DNA of 64,000 nt from Chryseobacterium shigense (GCF_900156575.1 NZ_FTNY01000003.1:372001-436000); one strand, 5' to 3'. Shown: positions 51,007 through 60,829, numbered from the stretch's first letter. Notes: a model not told the origin generated them from the letters alone. Translations and numbers: made by a program.

Positions 51007-51462
51007 ATGAACAGAAAATTTCTAATGCCAGTAATCATAATTTGTTCAATCGGCTGGATCGCCTATTTTCTTAAATATAAAGCAATAAGGCAACCTACAG
51101 AAGTAATTCTTAAAAACTCTAAATATACTGTAGGAGAGATTACTTCCGATGATTATGGGGACAGGAGATATGCAAAAGGTAATGATTACACATTCAGATA
51201 CGGCGGAGGTACCATTAGAAAAGGGCATCAGAATGGAGAATTTATTAACGGGAGAAAATATCTTGTGGTATATGATTCTACAGATATCAGGAACGGCTAT
51301 TTAATATTAGATAAATTTGACATTACAGATTCTTTGGAAAAATATCATGTCCATAAAAATTACGATTATTATGATGTGGGATGGTCTTTACCCAACATCC
51401 CTTTCAAATATGACAAAAGTGATATTGAATATGAGGTAAAAATGAATCTCAGAAGTGAATAG
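51007..51462 (+). CDS. Membrane-anchored protein of unknown function
   Basis: 151 residues. One N-terminal hydrophobic helix (about 5-22, V-I-I-I-C-S-I-G-W-I-A-Y-F-L) without a cleavage site suggests a signal anchor. The rest is soluble and rich in Tyr, Asp and Gly, with paired beta strands (Y-T-F-R-Y-G-G-G-T-I-R-K-G, K-Y-L-V-V-Y-D-S-T-D) typical of small envelope proteins of this phylum. No family recognised. It is isolated, between a terminator upstream and a convergent operon downstream. Confidence 0.65.
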   Translation: MNRKFLMPVIIICSIGWIAYFLKYKAIRQPTEVILKNSKYTVGEITSDDYGDRRYAKGNDYTFRYGGGTIRKGHQNGEFINGRKYLVVYDSTDIRNGYLILDKFDITDSLEKYHVHKNYDYYDVGWSLPNIPFKYDKSDIEYEVKMNLRSE

Positions 51463-51560
51463 CTTCATATTTAAAAACCATGAAAATAATCCTTTCAAGT
51501 TTGAAATCTCTGATTTACAATATATCGCAATCACCACCCATTTTAGGTTTATCAATTAAA

Positions 51561-51591
51561 ACAAAAAAGGCCGTCTCCTAAAAGACGGCCT
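51561..51591 (-). terminator. Terminator of the TonB receptor/DUF5689 operon
   Basis: AGGCCGTCT / AGACGGCCT, a 9-bp perfect stem with a six-base loop. On the minus strand TTTTTT follows. It lies 24 bases after the lipoprotein stop. Confidence 0.92.
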
Positions 51592-51614
51592 GTATTTAAA
51601 ATATCAGATGTTGA

Positions 51615-53012
51615 TTATTGAACCTGAATATTATCTAACTGAATTGTCGTCGTAACACCTGTAGATGCTCCCGTATACTCAAATAAGATAAATCCATTCC
51701 CCGTTAATCCGGCAGGCAGCGTGTAAGTCCCTGCAGGAGTTAATGTCCCGTAATTAACAGCTGGGGCCTGTGGAATTGTAAATGCAGACGTGATATCTGT
51801 TTTAGTGGCCGTTGTAATATCTCCAAGCGGAGTATAGTTGGTTGTGTAATATACTTTTAAAGCATTACCATTCCAGAATCCAACGTTTACGTCAAATTTC
51901 ACTGTATTAGCTGCTGTAAAGTCAACAGGTACGGCAAAATACGTTAAATAATTTCCAGAACCTGAATTAGCTCCCAACTGGATATATTTATTATTGGTGA
52001 AAGTTTTTAACTGCCAGTATCTGTTTCCTAATACGGCGTCATTTACATATTTAGGATACACTTCAAGGTTGGTAGGCGTCAGTGAATAACTTTCAAAGTT
52101 TTCAAGGAATGAACCGGAATAAGCGATCTCAGTGCCTCCTTTTGGCGGCGTTGCATCTACTCTTGTCCCTGTAAAGTTGATATCAGCTAAGCTTCTGATC
52201 AACATCTGCCATGTAGTATTGTATCTGCTCACTACGAAAGTAACTGTCCCGTTTCCTTTGGGTACAAGCTCACCTCCACTTTTGAAGAATCCTGAATTTC
52301 TGATCACGGCAGAACCTCCCAATTTATCTTCAATATTTCTATCCGTATCCAATCCCTGGTTTCCGGCATCATAATCAAGATATTTTTTCTGAATCGGGAA
52401 GATCTCACCAATACCGAACTGCACATCAGATACCGTTACTAAAGTATTGATCAAATTAGCCTGTTTCGCATCATTTAATGAATTAAGTTTTGTAGGAACA
52501 AGAGTCTGGATATCCAAACCGTTTCCACCACAAACTCCTGAAACATATCTTCCAACAAGAGCCTGAGGAATTCTACCGATCGCAAAGTTTGGATCTTCAG
52601 AACCAAGCTTAATAGAACCTCTGTCAAGTCCTAAACGCAATCCTTTAGCATTAATTCTGATGTGTGCTCCTACAGGATAATCTGCAAAGTTACTTGCTTT
52701 GTCCACTTCGATCTGAAGACCTACTGTAGGATTTACCGTTTTATCCTGGAAAGAAATGGTTTTGTAGAAGTTTCCCTGAGCATCGGAAGAAACAATATAT
52801 CCGTCGAAGATCTGATCTGTAGTAATTAGTTTATACCCTGTAGCAGGAGCCTGAGCTGCGAAATCTGCCATGGAAATGGTAGGCGCTTCGAATTTATTTG
52901 AACAGGCGATCGGGGGAGTTTCCCAATCATCATTCTTTACACAAGAAGACACTGCAGACAGTACACCTACTGCTACGAATGTCGTTTTGAAAAAGTTAGT
53001 GAAATTATTCAT
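51615..53012 (-). CDS. DUF5689 domain lipoprotein, partner of the TonB receptor
   Basis: 465 residues. The lipobox is A-V-S-S-C-V-K-N-D-D with the cysteine near 24. The DUF5689 part (about 60-285) has F-D-G-Y-I-V-S-S-D-A-Q-G-N-F-Y-K-T and Y-P-V-G-A-H-I-R-I-N-A-K-G-L, an OB-fold-like nucleic-acid/sugar-binding pattern. The C-terminal ~170 residues form a beta-sandwich (F-L-E-N-F-E-S-Y, then Y-F-A-V-P-V-D-F, and I-Q-L-D-N-I-Q-V at the end) like a jelly-roll adhesion or carbohydrate module. It follows the receptor by 20 bases in an operon, in the manner of SusD-like surface partners. Confidence 0.85.
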   Translation of the reverse strand: MNNFTNFFKTTFVAVGVLSAVSSCVKNDDWETPPIACSNKFEAPTISMADFAAQAPATGYKLITTDQIFDGYIVSSDAQGNFYKTISFQDKTVNPTVGLQIEVDKASNFADYPVGAHIRINAKGLRLGLDRGSIKLGSEDPNFAIGRIPQALVGRYVSGVCGGNGLDIQTLVPTKLNSLNDAKQANLINTLVTVSDVQFGIGEIFPIQKKYLDYDAGNQGLDTDRNIEDKLGGSAVIRNSGFFKSGGELVPKGNGTVTFVVSRYNTTWQMLIRSLADINFTGTRVDATPPKGGTEIAYSGSFLENFESYSLTPTNLEVYPKYVNDAVLGNRYWQLKTFTNNKYIQLGANSGSGNYLTYFAVPVDFTAANTVKFDVNVGFWNGNALKVYYTTNYTPLGDITTATKTDITSAFTIPQAPAVNYGTLTPAGTYTLPAGLTGNGFILFEYTGASTGVTTTIQLDNIQVQ

Positions 53013-53032
53013 TGTTATTTTTTTATTTTTTA

Positions 53033-55909
53033 TTAGAATCTGAATTGTAAGTTAACAAAGTACGAACGTCCCTGAGTGTACCAGTATTTCGGTCCGAAAG
53101 AAGGTGTAGCGCTGTAATAATCCGAAGCAAAATCTTTCGCTTTCGTTTCTCTCGTTTGCTCAAAGCCTCCTGTGATGAATCTCTTGTTGTTTAAGATGTT
53201 ATTCACAGAAGCAGTCAATAATATGTAATACTTTCCAATCATGAATGATTTCCCTGCATTAGCATTTAAGAAAAATGCAGAAGGAAGTTGTACTGGCTTC
53301 AGCATATCACGTACTTGACCATCGGTAAGACCTATGTAAGGTGTACTTGAATATGGGTTCTGAATAAAGTTATTCGTTCTTAAAGCCGGAGCCGGATCCA
53401 GATAATTGTTATCAAAATAATTCCAGTTGGCACCTACCCACCAGTATTTCGGGTTGTTGTAACGGAACCCTAAAGAGAAAGCACGCTGAGGAGTTCCTCC
53501 TTGTTTGTAATCCTTCAGATAAGCTTTTCCGAAAGAGGTCACGCTACTTCCTGACGCATCTGACACCAGATATACTTCAGGATTATTTCTGTACGTATAC
53601 TCTCCTAAACTTGCAAGTCCCTGTAAAGATAAAGTAGGTAGAACTTTCAGGTCAACCCCTAGTTCAACCCCCATATTTCTTTTCTCAACATTGGACATTA
53701 CCTGAGTAACGAAAGCACTCTGTACCTGAGAAACAGATCCGTCAGGATTCGTGCTGCTCAGCTGAATTCCGTCTGCAAAGAATCGCTGAACATTCGTTTC
53801 ATTTTGGGTATCAACAAGATATCCGGATGCTCTTAATTTAAGGAAAGGAGTATTGATCACATAACTTAAATCATTGGCAGTATATACCGTACTTCTGATG
53901 TTAGGATTAACAAGTGCATTAATTCTAGGATTGATAAATAAATCTTCCAGGAATGGTGCCTGATTGTACATTGCTCCGTTATACACTAGGAAGTTACGCC
54001 CGTTGATACGGTAAACAACCTGTCCTTTCAAACCGAAGTTCCAGAAATTGTAATCTTTACTTTTCCCGTAAGAATTCTCATATAAATAATGTTTGAAAAG
54101 GCCTTCTCTGTTTGAAGAAGAATATCCCGCCATAGCAGAAACAAATACATCGAAATTACCTGTAGAGAATTTCAGTCCCGGATTTACTTTTGCCTCCTGT
54201 CTTCTCAGGATGTAATTGTAAGTCATACGGTCTCCCACTCTCAACTGAACGTTAGGATCCAACGTATTGTATAATCCTGTAGAACCTGGCTTAGCCGATT
54301 CTTTAAATGGATCCACACCGATGGCATAATCACCTCCTAAAAGATCTTTCATTTCACGGTACAGCTCAGATTTATAATTCTGATAAGATACGTTCATGAT
54401 AAACTTCGTACGGTCATTAAAATTGTACGTATAGTGTGTACCAGCGTTGAAAATTTTATCGTCGCTTACATCATCTACCAGATATATTTTAGAACGCTTT
54501 CCGGATATTCCGTACAGACGGGCCATTTCAGCCTGATCTGCTGCATCGTTCTTTTGGTTGTTGGCATAGATCTGCCCCCAGTTGATCTGAGTAACATTAG
54601 GATCTCCATTCTGCCAGCTTGCCAAACTTGTATTGTAAGCATCTATTAGGGTTGCATACTGTAATGGATCAGATTGAGTATTGTTGGTAGCATTATAAAT
54701 AATACTGTTGATCGAATAACTTGGTAAGTTTCTGTAATACGTAGGCGAAGGATTGGTCACCCCGTTCCAGTCTAAACGTGAACCTTTATCTTTTCCAAAC
54801 TGGTAAGATGCAGTCGTCCAAAGGCTGGAATTTTTATTGATTTTCCAGAAATCCTGAACCTGGAAAAGCGGCTGGAATCCTCTTCGAACTCTTTCGCTTC
54901 TCTTTTCTCCATCCTGCCATCCCCAGTAAGAGTTGTAATGCACTCCTCTGTAGTCATAGACTTCCTGAGTACTTGGACTGGCTGTAGATCTTCTGTATGG
55001 TGCACCAATCGCATTAAACGTAATGGTGTGGCTGTCGCTGAATTTCTTTTCAATACCCAGGTAAGCTCCGTAGGCATCATAGAAAGTTCCTTCCTGAATT
55101 CCTTCTTCCGCCCATCTTCTTGCTCCCATTACAGTAAATGCCCATCCTTTTTTACTCATTCCTGAGGTATATCGTAAAGATGTTCTGTTTCTGTAGTTTC
55201 TGTTGGTTAAGGATTGTGTAAACTGGAATCCTTTTCTATACTCACTTGCTTTCGTGTTCTTGTAAACCACAGAGCTGTTTCCACCAAAAGCATATTCAGA
55301 TGGAGAGTGGTTGGCTGCGATTTCCGGATACCTCGTGATCTCGTTGAGTCCACCCCAGTTGCTGAAGTCAACATTACCATTATCAGATTTCACCATAGAA
55401 ACACCGTTCAGCATAGACTCCCCGGTTCTTCCGTCGATCCCTCTCGGGCGGAACCAGTAAAATCCTAAATCAAACGCAGCAATTCTGCTGAATACATCCA
55501 TTGATGATTGTAGCAATCCTACCGTAGAAGCTTGTCCACTGCTGTTGCTGTCATCATCATCGTTGTCTATAATCGCTAAACCTTGATCTGCGCTTGTAAG
55601 ATTAGAATACAGGGTAACAATTCCCAGATCCTTTCTTTTCTCATCCGCTACGTCAAACTCCATCACTTTCGTTTCGAAGTTTGGTTTCGTAATCATAATT
55701 TGATAATGGCCCGGCTGCAGATCTACAAACTGGAAGTATCCAATTTTATCAGCCGTTACATCATTTTCACTCCCTTTAAGATCTACTTCTGCCCTTTCAA
55801 CAGGCTTTCCATCAGCATCCTTAAGATACGCAAATACAGTGGTCTGCGCAAAATAGAATGAAGCTGGAAGTAAAGTAAACAAAGAGACTAATGATAGTTT
55901 TTTAATCAT
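53033..55909 (-). CDS. TonB-dependent receptor with carboxypeptidase-regulatory-like N-domain
   Basis: 958 residues. Signal peptide (ending F-Y-F-A-Q), then a beta-sandwich CarboxypepD_reg-like domain (~22-100: V-F-A-Y-L-K-D-A-D-G-K-P-V, G-Y-F-Q-F-V-D-L-Q-P-G-H-Y). The plug (~130-225) is atypical, with F-Y-W-F-R-P-R-G-I-D-G-R-T-G. The barrel ends in N-L-Q-F-R-F. It imports a ligand through the outer membrane with TonB energy. It is paired with a DUF5689 lipoprotein and divergent from a secreted nuclease, so nucleic-acid products or phosphate esters are plausible cargo (inference). Confidence 0.9.
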   Translation of the reverse strand: MIKKLSLVSLFTLLPASFYFAQTTVFAYLKDADGKPVERAEVDLKGSENDVTADKIGYFQFVDLQPGHYQIMITKPNFETKVMEFDVADEKRKDLGIVTLYSNLTSADQGLAIIDNDDDDSNSSGQASTVGLLQSSMDVFSRIAAFDLGFYWFRPRGIDGRTGESMLNGVSMVKSDNGNVDFSNWGGLNEITRYPEIAANHSPSEYAFGGNSSVVYKNTKASEYRKGFQFTQSLTNRNYRNRTSLRYTSGMSKKGWAFTVMGARRWAEEGIQEGTFYDAYGAYLGIEKKFSDSHTITFNAIGAPYRRSTASPSTQEVYDYRGVHYNSYWGWQDGEKRSERVRRGFQPLFQVQDFWKINKNSSLWTTASYQFGKDKGSRLDWNGVTNPSPTYYRNLPSYSINSIIYNATNNTQSDPLQYATLIDAYNTSLASWQNGDPNVTQINWGQIYANNQKNDAADQAEMARLYGISGKRSKIYLVDDVSDDKIFNAGTHYTYNFNDRTKFIMNVSYQNYKSELYREMKDLLGGDYAIGVDPFKESAKPGSTGLYNTLDPNVQLRVGDRMTYNYILRRQEAKVNPGLKFSTGNFDVFVSAMAGYSSSNREGLFKHYLYENSYGKSKDYNFWNFGLKGQVVYRINGRNFLVYNGAMYNQAPFLEDLFINPRINALVNPNIRSTVYTANDLSYVINTPFLKLRASGYLVDTQNETNVQRFFADGIQLSSTNPDGSVSQVQSAFVTQVMSNVEKRNMGVELGVDLKVLPTLSLQGLASLGEYTYRNNPEVYLVSDASGSSVTSFGKAYLKDYKQGGTPQRAFSLGFRYNNPKYWWVGANWNYFDNNYLDPAPALRTNNFIQNPYSSTPYIGLTDGQVRDMLKPVQLPSAFFLNANAGKSFMIGKYYILLTASVNNILNNKRFITGGFEQTRETKAKDFASDYYSATPSFGPKYWYTQGRSYFVNLQFRF

Positions 55910-55972
55910 GAGTATATTTATTTTTTTTAATACTTTTCTTATTAGTTTTCAACAGTTTAAAAGTTGGGGGCA

Positions 55973-56001
55973 CAAATTTAGTCAAAATTTAGAATTTCCA
56001 A
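55973..56001 (-). promoter_or_regulatory. Promoter of the TonB receptor/DUF5689 operon
   Basis: On the minus strand TTG (56001-55999) and TAAATTTG (55980-55973) with an 18-base spacer, a full match to the Bacteroidota -33/-7 pattern. The start site would be near 55967, about 58 bases before the ATG. Confidence 0.7.
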
Positions 56002-56118
56002 CTTTTTTAACATTATTTTTTCTTAACATTGCAACCTTTTATGATTCATTATATAAGAGAATTATTTTATATTGTTTTAAATTTACAAATATTTAAAATG
56101 GGTTGAATTAAAAAAAAG

Positions 56119-56126
56119 TAAATTTG
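56119..56126 (+). promoter_or_regulatory. -7 element of the nuclease gene
   Basis: TAAATTTG, matching TAnnTTTG, 29 bases before the ATG at 56156. The nearest upstream TTG is only 13 bases away. Confidence 0.45.
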
Positions 56127-56155
56127 TCGTTTAAATAATTTTAATACTCTAGAGG

Positions 56156-57343
56156 ATGAAGAGATTTATGAGTTTTATGGCCATCGTTTTTTCGATCATG
56201 GCTTTTGCACAACAGGGGAAACTGCGAAAAGTGGCTGCTGTTGGTTTTTTGAATGTGGAAAACCTTTGGGACACTATACGTTCTGCAGATTATATTGATG
56301 GCACTAAAGACATCCGTAATCCGGCTTTTCACAGAAGCATCCCGATTGATTCTATCCAGTTTTTAGAAGCAGAAAAGTATGATGGACAATGGAGCGACGG
56401 CGCTTTAAAGGGAAAAAAAGCAGTGAGATACCAAAGTGGTTCTGAAGAATTCACCCCAAAAAGCGGCAAAAATTACAATACTAAAATTTATAAAGCCAAA
56501 CTTGCCAACGAAGCTAAAGTAATTGCTGAACTTGGGACACAATATACCAAAACAGCTCCTGCAGTAGTAGGGCTTATCGAAGTAGAAAACAGACAGGTGA
56601 TCGAAGATCTTATCAAACAGCCCGCACTCGCCAAATATGATTACGGAATTGTTCATTATAATTCTTATGATTATAGGGGTATTGATGTAGCTCTGATCTA
56701 TCAGAAAAGAAGATTTACGGTAACCAACTCTTTAAAGAAAGAACTGAAAGTTTTCGGTGACGACGGAAAAAGAGAGTACACCAGAGATATCCTTGTCGTA
56801 ACAGGCTTCCTTGATAATGAAAAAGTAGCATTCTTTATGAACCACTGGCCTTCAAGAAGAGGAGGTGAAGCCGTTTCATTACCCAAAAGAAATGCCGCTG
56901 CAGCGTTATTGAAACAGCAAATGGACAGTATCAGAACAGCAGATCCTTCCACAAAACTTTTTGCCATGGGTGACTTCAATGATGATCCCGTAAGTTCTAG
57001 TTTAAAAAATCATTTAAAAGCGGTGGCAAGCCCTAAAGACTTAAGCGAAACGACCCCTTATCTTAATTTAATGTATCCTTTATATAAGAAAGGTATCGCT
57101 TCATTAGCGTACCAGGATGCACCTAACCTGTTTGACCAGATCATTGTTTCTAAAAATCTTGTATCTGATCAGGTTACTAAAGAATACTCAGTATATAAAG
57201 CAGAAATATTTGCTCCCGCCTATCTGGTCAACAAGGAAGGAAATTACAAAGGCTATCCTTTCAGATCCTGGAACGGAGACCAGTTTACAGGAGGATACAG
57301 TGACCACTTTCCGGCATTTGTTATTCTTCAGAAAGAACCATAA
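56156..57343 (+). CDS. Secreted endonuclease/exonuclease/phosphatase-family hydrolase
   Basis: 395 residues. The signal peptide is M-K-R-F-M-S-F-M-A-I-V-F-S-I-M-A-F-A-Q. The EEP fold motifs are F-L-N-V-E-N-L-W-D near 29, V-V-G-L-I-E-V-E-N-R near 139 (metal Glu), M-N-H-W-P-S-R-R-G-G near 223 (catalytic His and Asn), M-G-D-F-N-D-D-P near 270 and Y-S-D-H-F-P near 382. These are the DNase I-like phosphodiesterase residues. It probably cleaves nucleic acid or phosphodiesters outside the cytoplasm. It is divergent from the TonB receptor operon. Confidence 0.9.
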   Translation: MKRFMSFMAIVFSIMAFAQQGKLRKVAAVGFLNVENLWDTIRSADYIDGTKDIRNPAFHRSIPIDSIQFLEAEKYDGQWSDGALKGKKAVRYQSGSEEFTPKSGKNYNTKIYKAKLANEAKVIAELGTQYTKTAPAVVGLIEVENRQVIEDLIKQPALAKYDYGIVHYNSYDYRGIDVALIYQKRRFTVTNSLKKELKVFGDDGKREYTRDILVVTGFLDNEKVAFFMNHWPSRRGGEAVSLPKRNAAAALLKQQMDSIRTADPSTKLFAMGDFNDDPVSSSLKNHLKAVASPKDLSETTPYLNLMYPLYKKGIASLAYQDAPNLFDQIIVSKNLVSDQVTKEYSVYKAEIFAPAYLVNKEGNYKGYPFRSWNGDQFTGGYSDHFPAFVILQKEP

Positions 57344-57354
57344 AAAATCAACTT

Positions 57355-57383
57355 AGGCACTCATTTTGAGTGCTTATTTTTTA
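57355..57383 (+). terminator. Terminator of the nuclease gene
   Basis: AGGCACTCA / TGAGTGCTT (one G-T pair) with TTT loop, then TATTTTTT. It sits 11 bases past the stop. Confidence 0.85.
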
Positions 57384-57398
57384 TATCAATGTTTTATC

Positions 57399-57818
57399 AT
57401 GAAAAATATCGTCGTTATACTCATCTTCGCATTTCTTCCTTTCAGCTGTTTTTCTCAAAACACGCCTGCGAAAGATGAAGAAAAGTCAGAAATGAAGCCG
57501 TCTAAAAATGATGATGGCGAATGGGAGCTCACCGTGATGGATACCCAGTTTGATTATTTTCTAAATGCTGTAGCCAAGCCCGTGAGCCAGTACTCGGAAT
57601 CCTATCTGAAAACAAAAAACACATTTCTGGTCACTGAATGGAATTCTTATTATAATTCAGGAAAGTACAGGAATATTATAGAATCAGGAATAGATTACAA
57701 CCCCAGAGAAAACTATGGGATTCAATTTGAATACAAGCTCTACCAGGTTTTTGCTTACGTAAGCTGGAAATATGGGCTGAAAATGAACGGACTTTCTCCA
57801 AGTGATGCTACGAGATAA
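57399..57818 (+). CDS. Exported DUF6146-like protein
   Basis: 139 residues from the ATG at 57399; an in-frame TTG at 57366 lies inside the preceding terminator. The signal peptide ends F-S-C-F-S-Q. There is a charged K/E/D linker (21-40), then E-L-T-V-M-D-T-Q-F-D-Y-F-L, Y-S-E-S-Y-L-K-T-K-N, V-T-E-W-N-S-Y-Y-N-S-G-K and I-D-Y-N-P-R-E-N-Y-G-I-Q-F-E-Y-K-L-Y. This pattern fits DUF6146, small flavobacterial envelope proteins of unknown role; the family name is from memory. It starts 16 bases after the nuclease terminator. Confidence 0.75.
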   Translation: MKNIVVILIFAFLPFSCFSQNTPAKDEEKSEMKPSKNDDGEWELTVMDTQFDYFLNAVAKPVSQYSESYLKTKNTFLVTEWNSYYNSGKYRNIIESGIDYNPRENYGIQFEYKLYQVFAYVSWKYGLKMNGLSPSDATR

Positions 57819-57920
57819 CCTGACAAACGACCGGAAGAGTGAAGATAGCAGGATAATCATTCGATTGTAAAGGTATTTTCTTTATGTTATGAAAACTTAT
57901 TATACACTTTAAAATCCATA

Positions 57921-57953
57921 AAAAAAAGGTTCAGAATTTCTTCTGAACCTTTT
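57921..57953 (-). terminator. Terminator of the superoxide dismutase gene
   Basis: AAAAGGTTCAGAA / TTCTGAACCTTTT, a 13-bp stem with TTTC loop, with T runs on the minus strand. It may also act for the convergent DUF6146-like gene. Confidence 0.9.
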
Positions 57954-57973
57954 ACTTTTATAATCGCTGAAAA

Positions 57974-58570
57974 TTATTTGTTGAATAATTCCTCTACTTT
58001 ATCCCAGTTAACTACGCTAAAGAAAGCTGAAACATAATCAGGTCTTCTGTTTTGGTAGTTTAAATAGTAAGCATGCTCCCAAACATCTAATCCTAGAACC
58101 GGAGTTCCTTTAACGTCTGCAACAGGCATTAATGGGTTATCCTGATTGGGTGTAGAAGAAACAGATACAGATCCGTCTGCATTTTTAACCAACCATGCCC
58201 ATCCTGAACCGAATCTTGTTTTAGCCACATCAGAAAAATCAGTTTTGAATTTTTCAAGACCACCGTAAGCTTCGATAGCAGCTTTTACATTCCCTACAGG
58301 CTCATTGCTTCCTCCCGGAGTTAAAATTTCCCAGAATAAAGAGTGGTTGAAGTGTCCTCCCCCATTATTTCTTACTGCTGGTTTATCAGTTCCTGTCTGG
58401 CAGATCTCTTCGATGGTTTTTCCAGCAAGTTCAGTTCCTTCGATTGCTTTATTTAAATTGTCAATATAAGCCTGGTGATGTTTTGTATAATGGATTTCCA
58501 TAGTTTTTGCATCGATCGTCGGCTCTAATGCATCATATGCATATCCTAATTTTGGTAATTCAAATGACAT
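57974..58570 (-). CDS. Superoxide dismutase, Fe/Mn family (probably Mn)
   Basis: 198 residues from the ATG at 58570 ([10 protein letters not shown]); an upstream in-frame start at 58606 adds 12 non-family residues. Metal ligands are H27 (E-I-H-Y-T-K-H-H), H76 (G-G-H-F-N-H-S), and Asp/His in [11 protein letters not shown]. The [11 protein letters not shown] block with Gly before Gly-His favours manganese or cambialistic use. It converts superoxide to oxygen and peroxide in the cytoplasm. No signal peptide. It has its own promoter and terminator. Confidence 0.96.
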   Translation of the reverse strand: MSFELPKLGYAYDALEPTIDAKTMEIHYTKHHQAYIDNLNKAIEGTELAGKTIEEICQTGTDKPAVRNNGGGHFNHSLFWEILTPGGSNEPVGNVKAAIEAYGGLEKFKTDFSDVAKTRFGSGWAWLVKNADGSVSVSSTPNQDNPLMPVADVKGTPVLGLDVWEHAYYLNYQNRRPDYVSAFFSVVNWDKVEELFNK

Positions 58571-58593
58571 AATTTTATTTTTAATGTTATACC

Positions 58594-58624
58594 CAAATTT
58601 AACCAATATTTAAGCTAATATCAA
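58594..58624 (-). promoter_or_regulatory. Promoter of the superoxide dismutase gene
   Basis: On the minus strand TTG (58624-58622) and TAAATTTG (58601-58594) with a 20-base spacer. The start site is near 58588, giving an 18-base leader. Confidence 0.6.
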
Positions 58625-58832
58625 ATATTGGGGATTACTTTAATAAATCTTTAACATTGATATCCTGATTTAGAATGAATTAAATTTCCACAGAGAAACG
58701 ATGGGACCGGGAAGAAGATAGCTATCACAGTATAAAACACTTCTGAAAGTCAATTTGGAAAAAAAGAATATAATCTGATCATACTTAACACTATCACAAT
58801 GCAGCACAAAGACTTTAATACTCCAACCATAA

Positions 58833-58866
58833 AAAAAGCACGGTGATCAGATCACCGTGCTTTTTA
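58833..58866 (-). terminator. Terminator of rho
   Basis: AAAGCACGGTGAT / ATCACCGTGCTTT, a 13-bp perfect stem with a CAG loop and T runs on both strands. It lies 18 bases past the rho stop. Confidence 0.93.
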
Positions 58867-58883
58867 TTAACAATTAAATTAAT

Positions 58884-60749
58884 CTATTTATTCATAGACA
58901 TCAGGAATTCTTCATTATTTAAAGTTCCTCTGATGTTTTTATTGACAAATTCCATCGCTTCCACAGGATTCATTTCAGAAAGATATTTTCTGAAGATCCA
59001 CATTCTCTGAGAAGTCACTTCATCTAAAAGAAGATCATCTCTACGTGTGCTTGAAGATACAAGATCAATCGCAGGATAGATTCTTCTGTTGGCAATTTTT
59101 CTATCCAATTGAAGTTCCATGTTACCCGTTCCTTTGAATTCCTCAAAGATCACTTCGTCCATTTTAGAACCTGTATCGATAAGTGCTGTAGCAATGATAG
59201 TTAATGACCCACCTCCTTCAATCTTTCTGGCCGCCCCGAAAAATCTTTTCGGCTTGTGAAGCGCATTGGCATCTACCCCACCGGAAAGAACTTTTCCTGA
59301 TGCCGGAGTAACGGTGTTGTATGCTCTGGCCAATCTTGTAATAGAATCCAGAAGGATCACTACATCATGTCCGCATTCTACCATTCTCTGGGCTTTTGCC
59401 AAAACAAGGTTCGCTACTTTTACGTGCTTATCTGCCGCTTCATCAAATGTAGACGCAATAACTTCAGCATTTACACTTCTTTCCATATCGGTAACTTCTT
59501 CAGGACGTTCGTCGATCAGAAGGACCATCATATATACTTCAGGATGATTGGCCGCAATAGAGTTGGCAATATCTTTAAGCAACATCGTTTTACCTGTTTT
59601 AGGCTGAGCAACGATCATGGCTCTCTGTCCTTTCCCGATTGGTGCGAAAAGATCTACAATTCTTGTGGAAAGCGTAGATCCGTTTCCGGTAAGATTAAAT
59701 TTCTCTTCAGGGAAAAGCGGCGTTAAATATTCAAAGGCCACACGGTCTTTGATGAACGCAAGATCACGTCCGTTGACTTCTGTAGGTTTCAGTAATGAAA
59801 AATATTTTTCACCTTCTTTCGGAAGTCTTACAATTCCTTTAACGGTATCTCCGGTTTTCAGACCGAAATTTCTGATCTGCGCTGTAGACACATATACGTC
59901 ATCCGGAGAAGAGATATAGCTGAAATCGGATGAACGAAGGAATCCGTAGTTGTCCGGAAGGATTTCTAAAACCCCTTCAATGCTTACCATCCCGTCAAAA
60001 CTGAATTCTTTTCTGTGCTCAGAATGATGTTCCTCATTTCGGTCAGCATGTTGTCTGTGCTGATTTTGATTGGGGTTCTGATTCTGGTGTTGATTAGGAT
60101 TTTGGCTCTGACCCTGGTTTGGGTTTTGATGCTGATTAGGGTTCTTATTTTGGTTTCCGCTGTTTTGCGGATTGTTGTGTCCTTTTTGTTGGGATCTGGC
60201 CTGAGGTTGGGAAGTAGCAGGCTTTTCTTCTGATGGAGCAGATTCCTGAGGTTCTGCATTTTTAGGAGCTTCAGCTCTTTCTTGTGGAGTTTCCGTATTG
60301 CCGGTGTTGGCAACCACTCTTTTTCTTTTTTTCTTAGCCTGGGCTGAGTTGTTTTCTTCAGGAACGGAAACTGTTTCAGTTTTGGGTTCTTCCGGCTTTA
60401 TTTCTTCAGCAACTGGTACCTTTTCCTCTACTTTTGTTTCTTCAGCCTGGGGTTTCGCTTCTGCCGGTGCTGTTACTTCTGCTTTCGGCTTGGCAGGTTG
60501 TCTTTTAGGCGCTGCTTTTTTTACAGGAGCCTTAGCAGGTTTATCTGCCGGTTTTTCTTCAGTATCCATGCTGGTTTCTGTGGCGTTGAAATAATCTTTT
60601 GCAACTTTAGGGTTAGAAGCCTGAAAGTCAAGAACGGCAAAGATCTTATCATTATCATTGCTATTTCTAGCAACTTTAACGCCTAAATCTTTTAAGATTT
60701 TAGTCAGTTCCGTTACGGATTTTGACCTTAACGTTTCTATGTTAAACAT
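58884..60749 (-). CDS. rho: Transcription termination factor Rho with long Q/N-rich insertion
   Basis: 621 residues against ~419 in E. coli. Residues 1-55 are the Rho_N helical domain ([14 protein letters not shown]). Residues ~65-250 are disordered: first Pro/Ala/Lys/Glu-rich, then almost pure Asn/Gln/Pro/His (190-240). The RNA-binding cold-shock domain ([14 protein letters not shown]) starts near 258. The motor has A-Q-P-K-T-G-K-T (Walker A), [12 protein letters not shown] and [12 protein letters not shown]. Long disordered Rho insertions are normal in Bacteroidota and in Bacteroides thetaiotaomicron are reported to drive condensates. Confidence 0.96.
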   Translation of the reverse strand: MFNIETLRSKSVTELTKILKDLGVKVARNSNDNDKIFAVLDFQASNPKVAKDYFNATETSMDTEEKPADKPAKAPVKKAAPKRQPAKPKAEVTAPAEAKPQAEETKVEEKVPVAEEIKPEEPKTETVSVPEENNSAQAKKKRKRVVANTGNTETPQERAEAPKNAEPQESAPSEEKPATSQPQARSQQKGHNNPQNSGNQNKNPNQHQNPNQGQSQNPNQHQNQNPNQNQHRQHADRNEEHHSEHRKEFSFDGMVSIEGVLEILPDNYGFLRSSDFSYISSPDDVYVSTAQIRNFGLKTGDTVKGIVRLPKEGEKYFSLLKPTEVNGRDLAFIKDRVAFEYLTPLFPEEKFNLTGNGSTLSTRIVDLFAPIGKGQRAMIVAQPKTGKTMLLKDIANSIAANHPEVYMMVLLIDERPEEVTDMERSVNAEVIASTFDEAADKHVKVANLVLAKAQRMVECGHDVVILLDSITRLARAYNTVTPASGKVLSGGVDANALHKPKRFFGAARKIEGGGSLTIIATALIDTGSKMDEVIFEEFKGTGNMELQLDRKIANRRIYPAIDLVSSSTRRDDLLLDEVTSQRMWIFRKYLSEMNPVEAMEFVNKNIRGTLNNEEFLMSMNK

Positions 60750-60829
60750 ACTTAATGTAAAAATGTAATTAATTGTGAGTAAGAAAAGTAAGTCCGGTGA
60801 CTTTTGTTTTCAAGTACATATGTATAATG

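Noticed and set aside
58607..58832. Gap between the superoxide dismutase gene and rho considered for a tRNA or small RNA
   Set aside because: No cloverleaf, no terminator other than that of rho, and no conserved-looking hairpin apart from the short shared string.
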